This document shows, piece after piece, positions 4,961 through 5,436 of a stretch of 5,436 bases of DNA. A program made the position numbers and the translations under genes. The DNA comes from Sphingomonadales bacterium UBA1936 (GTDB taxonomy: Bacteria; Pseudomonadota; Alphaproteobacteria; Sphingomonadales; Sphingomonadaceae), in the NCBI GenBank assembly GCA_002336985.1, contig DDFE01000129.1, positions 14,945 to 20,380 of the forward strand. Direction: 5' to 3'. The notes under the pieces were generated by a model. The model was not told the origin of the DNA. It worked only from the letters and a program-made list of their open reading frames with translations, and searched no databases. Positions within the stretch are counted from its first letter, which is position 1. Each line of letters starts with the position of its first letter.

Positions 4961-5436
4961 AGATGCAGGCTCCGGTCGATCGCGAGCATGCCGAACAGGA
5001 CCAGCATGTAACCGATCGAATAGAGGAACAGTACGCGTTCGGCTTTCATCTCGGCGGTCGTTTCCGCGGCGTCGGTCATCACGCGCAGGTTGATTGCAAG
5101 GAAGATCACCGAGCCAACCAGTGCCGTTACGCCATAGAGTGCACCGGTAAGACCCAATGGCCACGGCGCGACCGCGACGATCGCCATCAGCACCGCGTAG
5201 AACATCATCTGGCGGCGGGTGGATTTGGCGCTGGCGACGACCGGCATCATCGGCACGGTGCCCGCCGCGTAATCGTCGCGGATGCGCAGAGCGAGCGCCC
5301 AGCTGTGCGGCGGCGTCCACAGGAAGATGAGCAGGAACATCAGTACCGGCAGCAAGCTTAGGCTGCCCGTCGCCGCGACCCAGCCGATCACCGGCGGGAA
5401 AGCACCTGCTGCACCGCCGATGACGATGTTCTGCGG
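4957..5436 (-). CDS. ctaB: Protoheme IX farnesyltransferase (heme O synthase), 5' end outside window
   Basis: CtaB/COX10 transfers a farnesyl group to heme b, giving heme O, the precursor of heme A for the oxidase. It is a multi-span inner-membrane UbiA-family prenyltransferase. The last 159 residues are visible and the frame is open to the window's right edge. The first roughly half (about 140 residues by family length), with the first Asp-rich motif, is missing. Visible are the family block QNIVIGGAAGAFPPVIGW at the edge, FLWTPPHSWALAL (about 38-50 of the fragment), and the second acidic motif RIRDDYAAGTVPMMPVV. Further blocks are STRRQMMFY and the final ERVLFLYSIGYMLVLFGMLAIDR helix. It ends with TGA (4957-4959), overlapping the GTG of the next small gene. 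An internal GTG at 5391 is not the true start, since conserved sequence continues upstream of it. Confidence 0.97.
   Translation of the reverse strand, partial: PQNIVIGGAAGAFPPVIGWVAATGSLSLLPVLMFLLIFLWTPPHSWALALRIRDDYAAGTVPMMPVVASAKSTRRQMMFYAVLMAIVAVAPWPLGLTGALYGVTALVGSVIFLAINLRVMTDAAETTAEMKAERVLFLYSIGYMLVLFGMLAIDRSLHL
4970..4973 (-). promoter_or_regulatory. Ribosome binding site that decides the GTG start of the 46-residue protein
   Basis: On the minus strand this reads GGAG, 9 bases before the GTG at 4960. With the GTGA overlap it supports a real, separately initiated small gene rather than a longer frame running back through ctaB to 5320. Confidence 0.65.

Noticed and set aside
4961..5320. 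Longer version of the small membrane protein reaching back through ctaB
   Set aside because: It would overlap ctaB almost entirely in another frame. The GTG at 4960 has a proper ribosome site and the common 4-base overlap.
1..5436. Mobile element, CRISPR array, tRNA/rRNA, phage-defence or toxin-antitoxin system
   Set aside because: No transposase or integrase motifs, spaced repeat arrays, RNA-gene signatures or unassigned paired small genes were seen; nearly every base belongs to a recognised housekeeping or respiratory gene.

Overview
This GC-rich window looks like an ordinary chromosomal segment of an alphaproteobacterium, most likely a sphingomonad. That assignment is inference, resting on the gene order, the protein styles and the high G/C third positions. 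Two convergent gene blocks fill it almost completely, and no stretch longer than 60 bases lacks a gene.

Left block, plus strand (1-2391): the 3' three quarters of uvrB, encoding the DNA-loading subunit of the nucleotide excision repair complex, runs in from the left edge. After 57 bases comes a complete gene for a 224-residue 2-oxoglutarate/Fe(II)-type oxygenase. It resembles the family that Pfam (from memory, PF09859) labels as an oxygenase acting on damaged DNA. The two could form a small DNA-repair transcription unit.

Right block, minus strand (5436 down to 2388): this is the distal part of an aa3-type cytochrome c oxidase biogenesis operon. In transcription order it holds ctaB (heme O synthase, 5' end outside the window), a 46-residue single-pass membrane protein in the usual coxF-like slot, ctaG/cox11 (copper delivery to CuB), ctaE/coxC (oxidase subunit III), a DUF983 zinc-ribbon membrane protein, and a divergent SURF1 gene. 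Five of the six belong to heme A supply, copper insertion, heme insertion or the oxidase itself. The DUF983 protein has no established role but sits in the middle of the set. Four of the five junctions are 4-base ATGA or GTGA start/stop overlaps, which points to translational coupling. Only ctaG-ctaE has a gap, of 32 bases, and it contains a 12-base-period direct repeat next to a perfect 14-base palindrome.

The two blocks meet tail to tail in a shared CTAG, where each strand's TAG stop overlaps the other, leaving no room for a conventional terminator.

I see no mobile element, CRISPR array, RNA gene or clear promoter. The promoters of both blocks probably lie outside the window. I found no convincing unknown multi-gene system. 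The best leads are the uvrB-linked oxygenase, the tiny membrane protein, the DUF983 protein and the reshaped SURF1 core.
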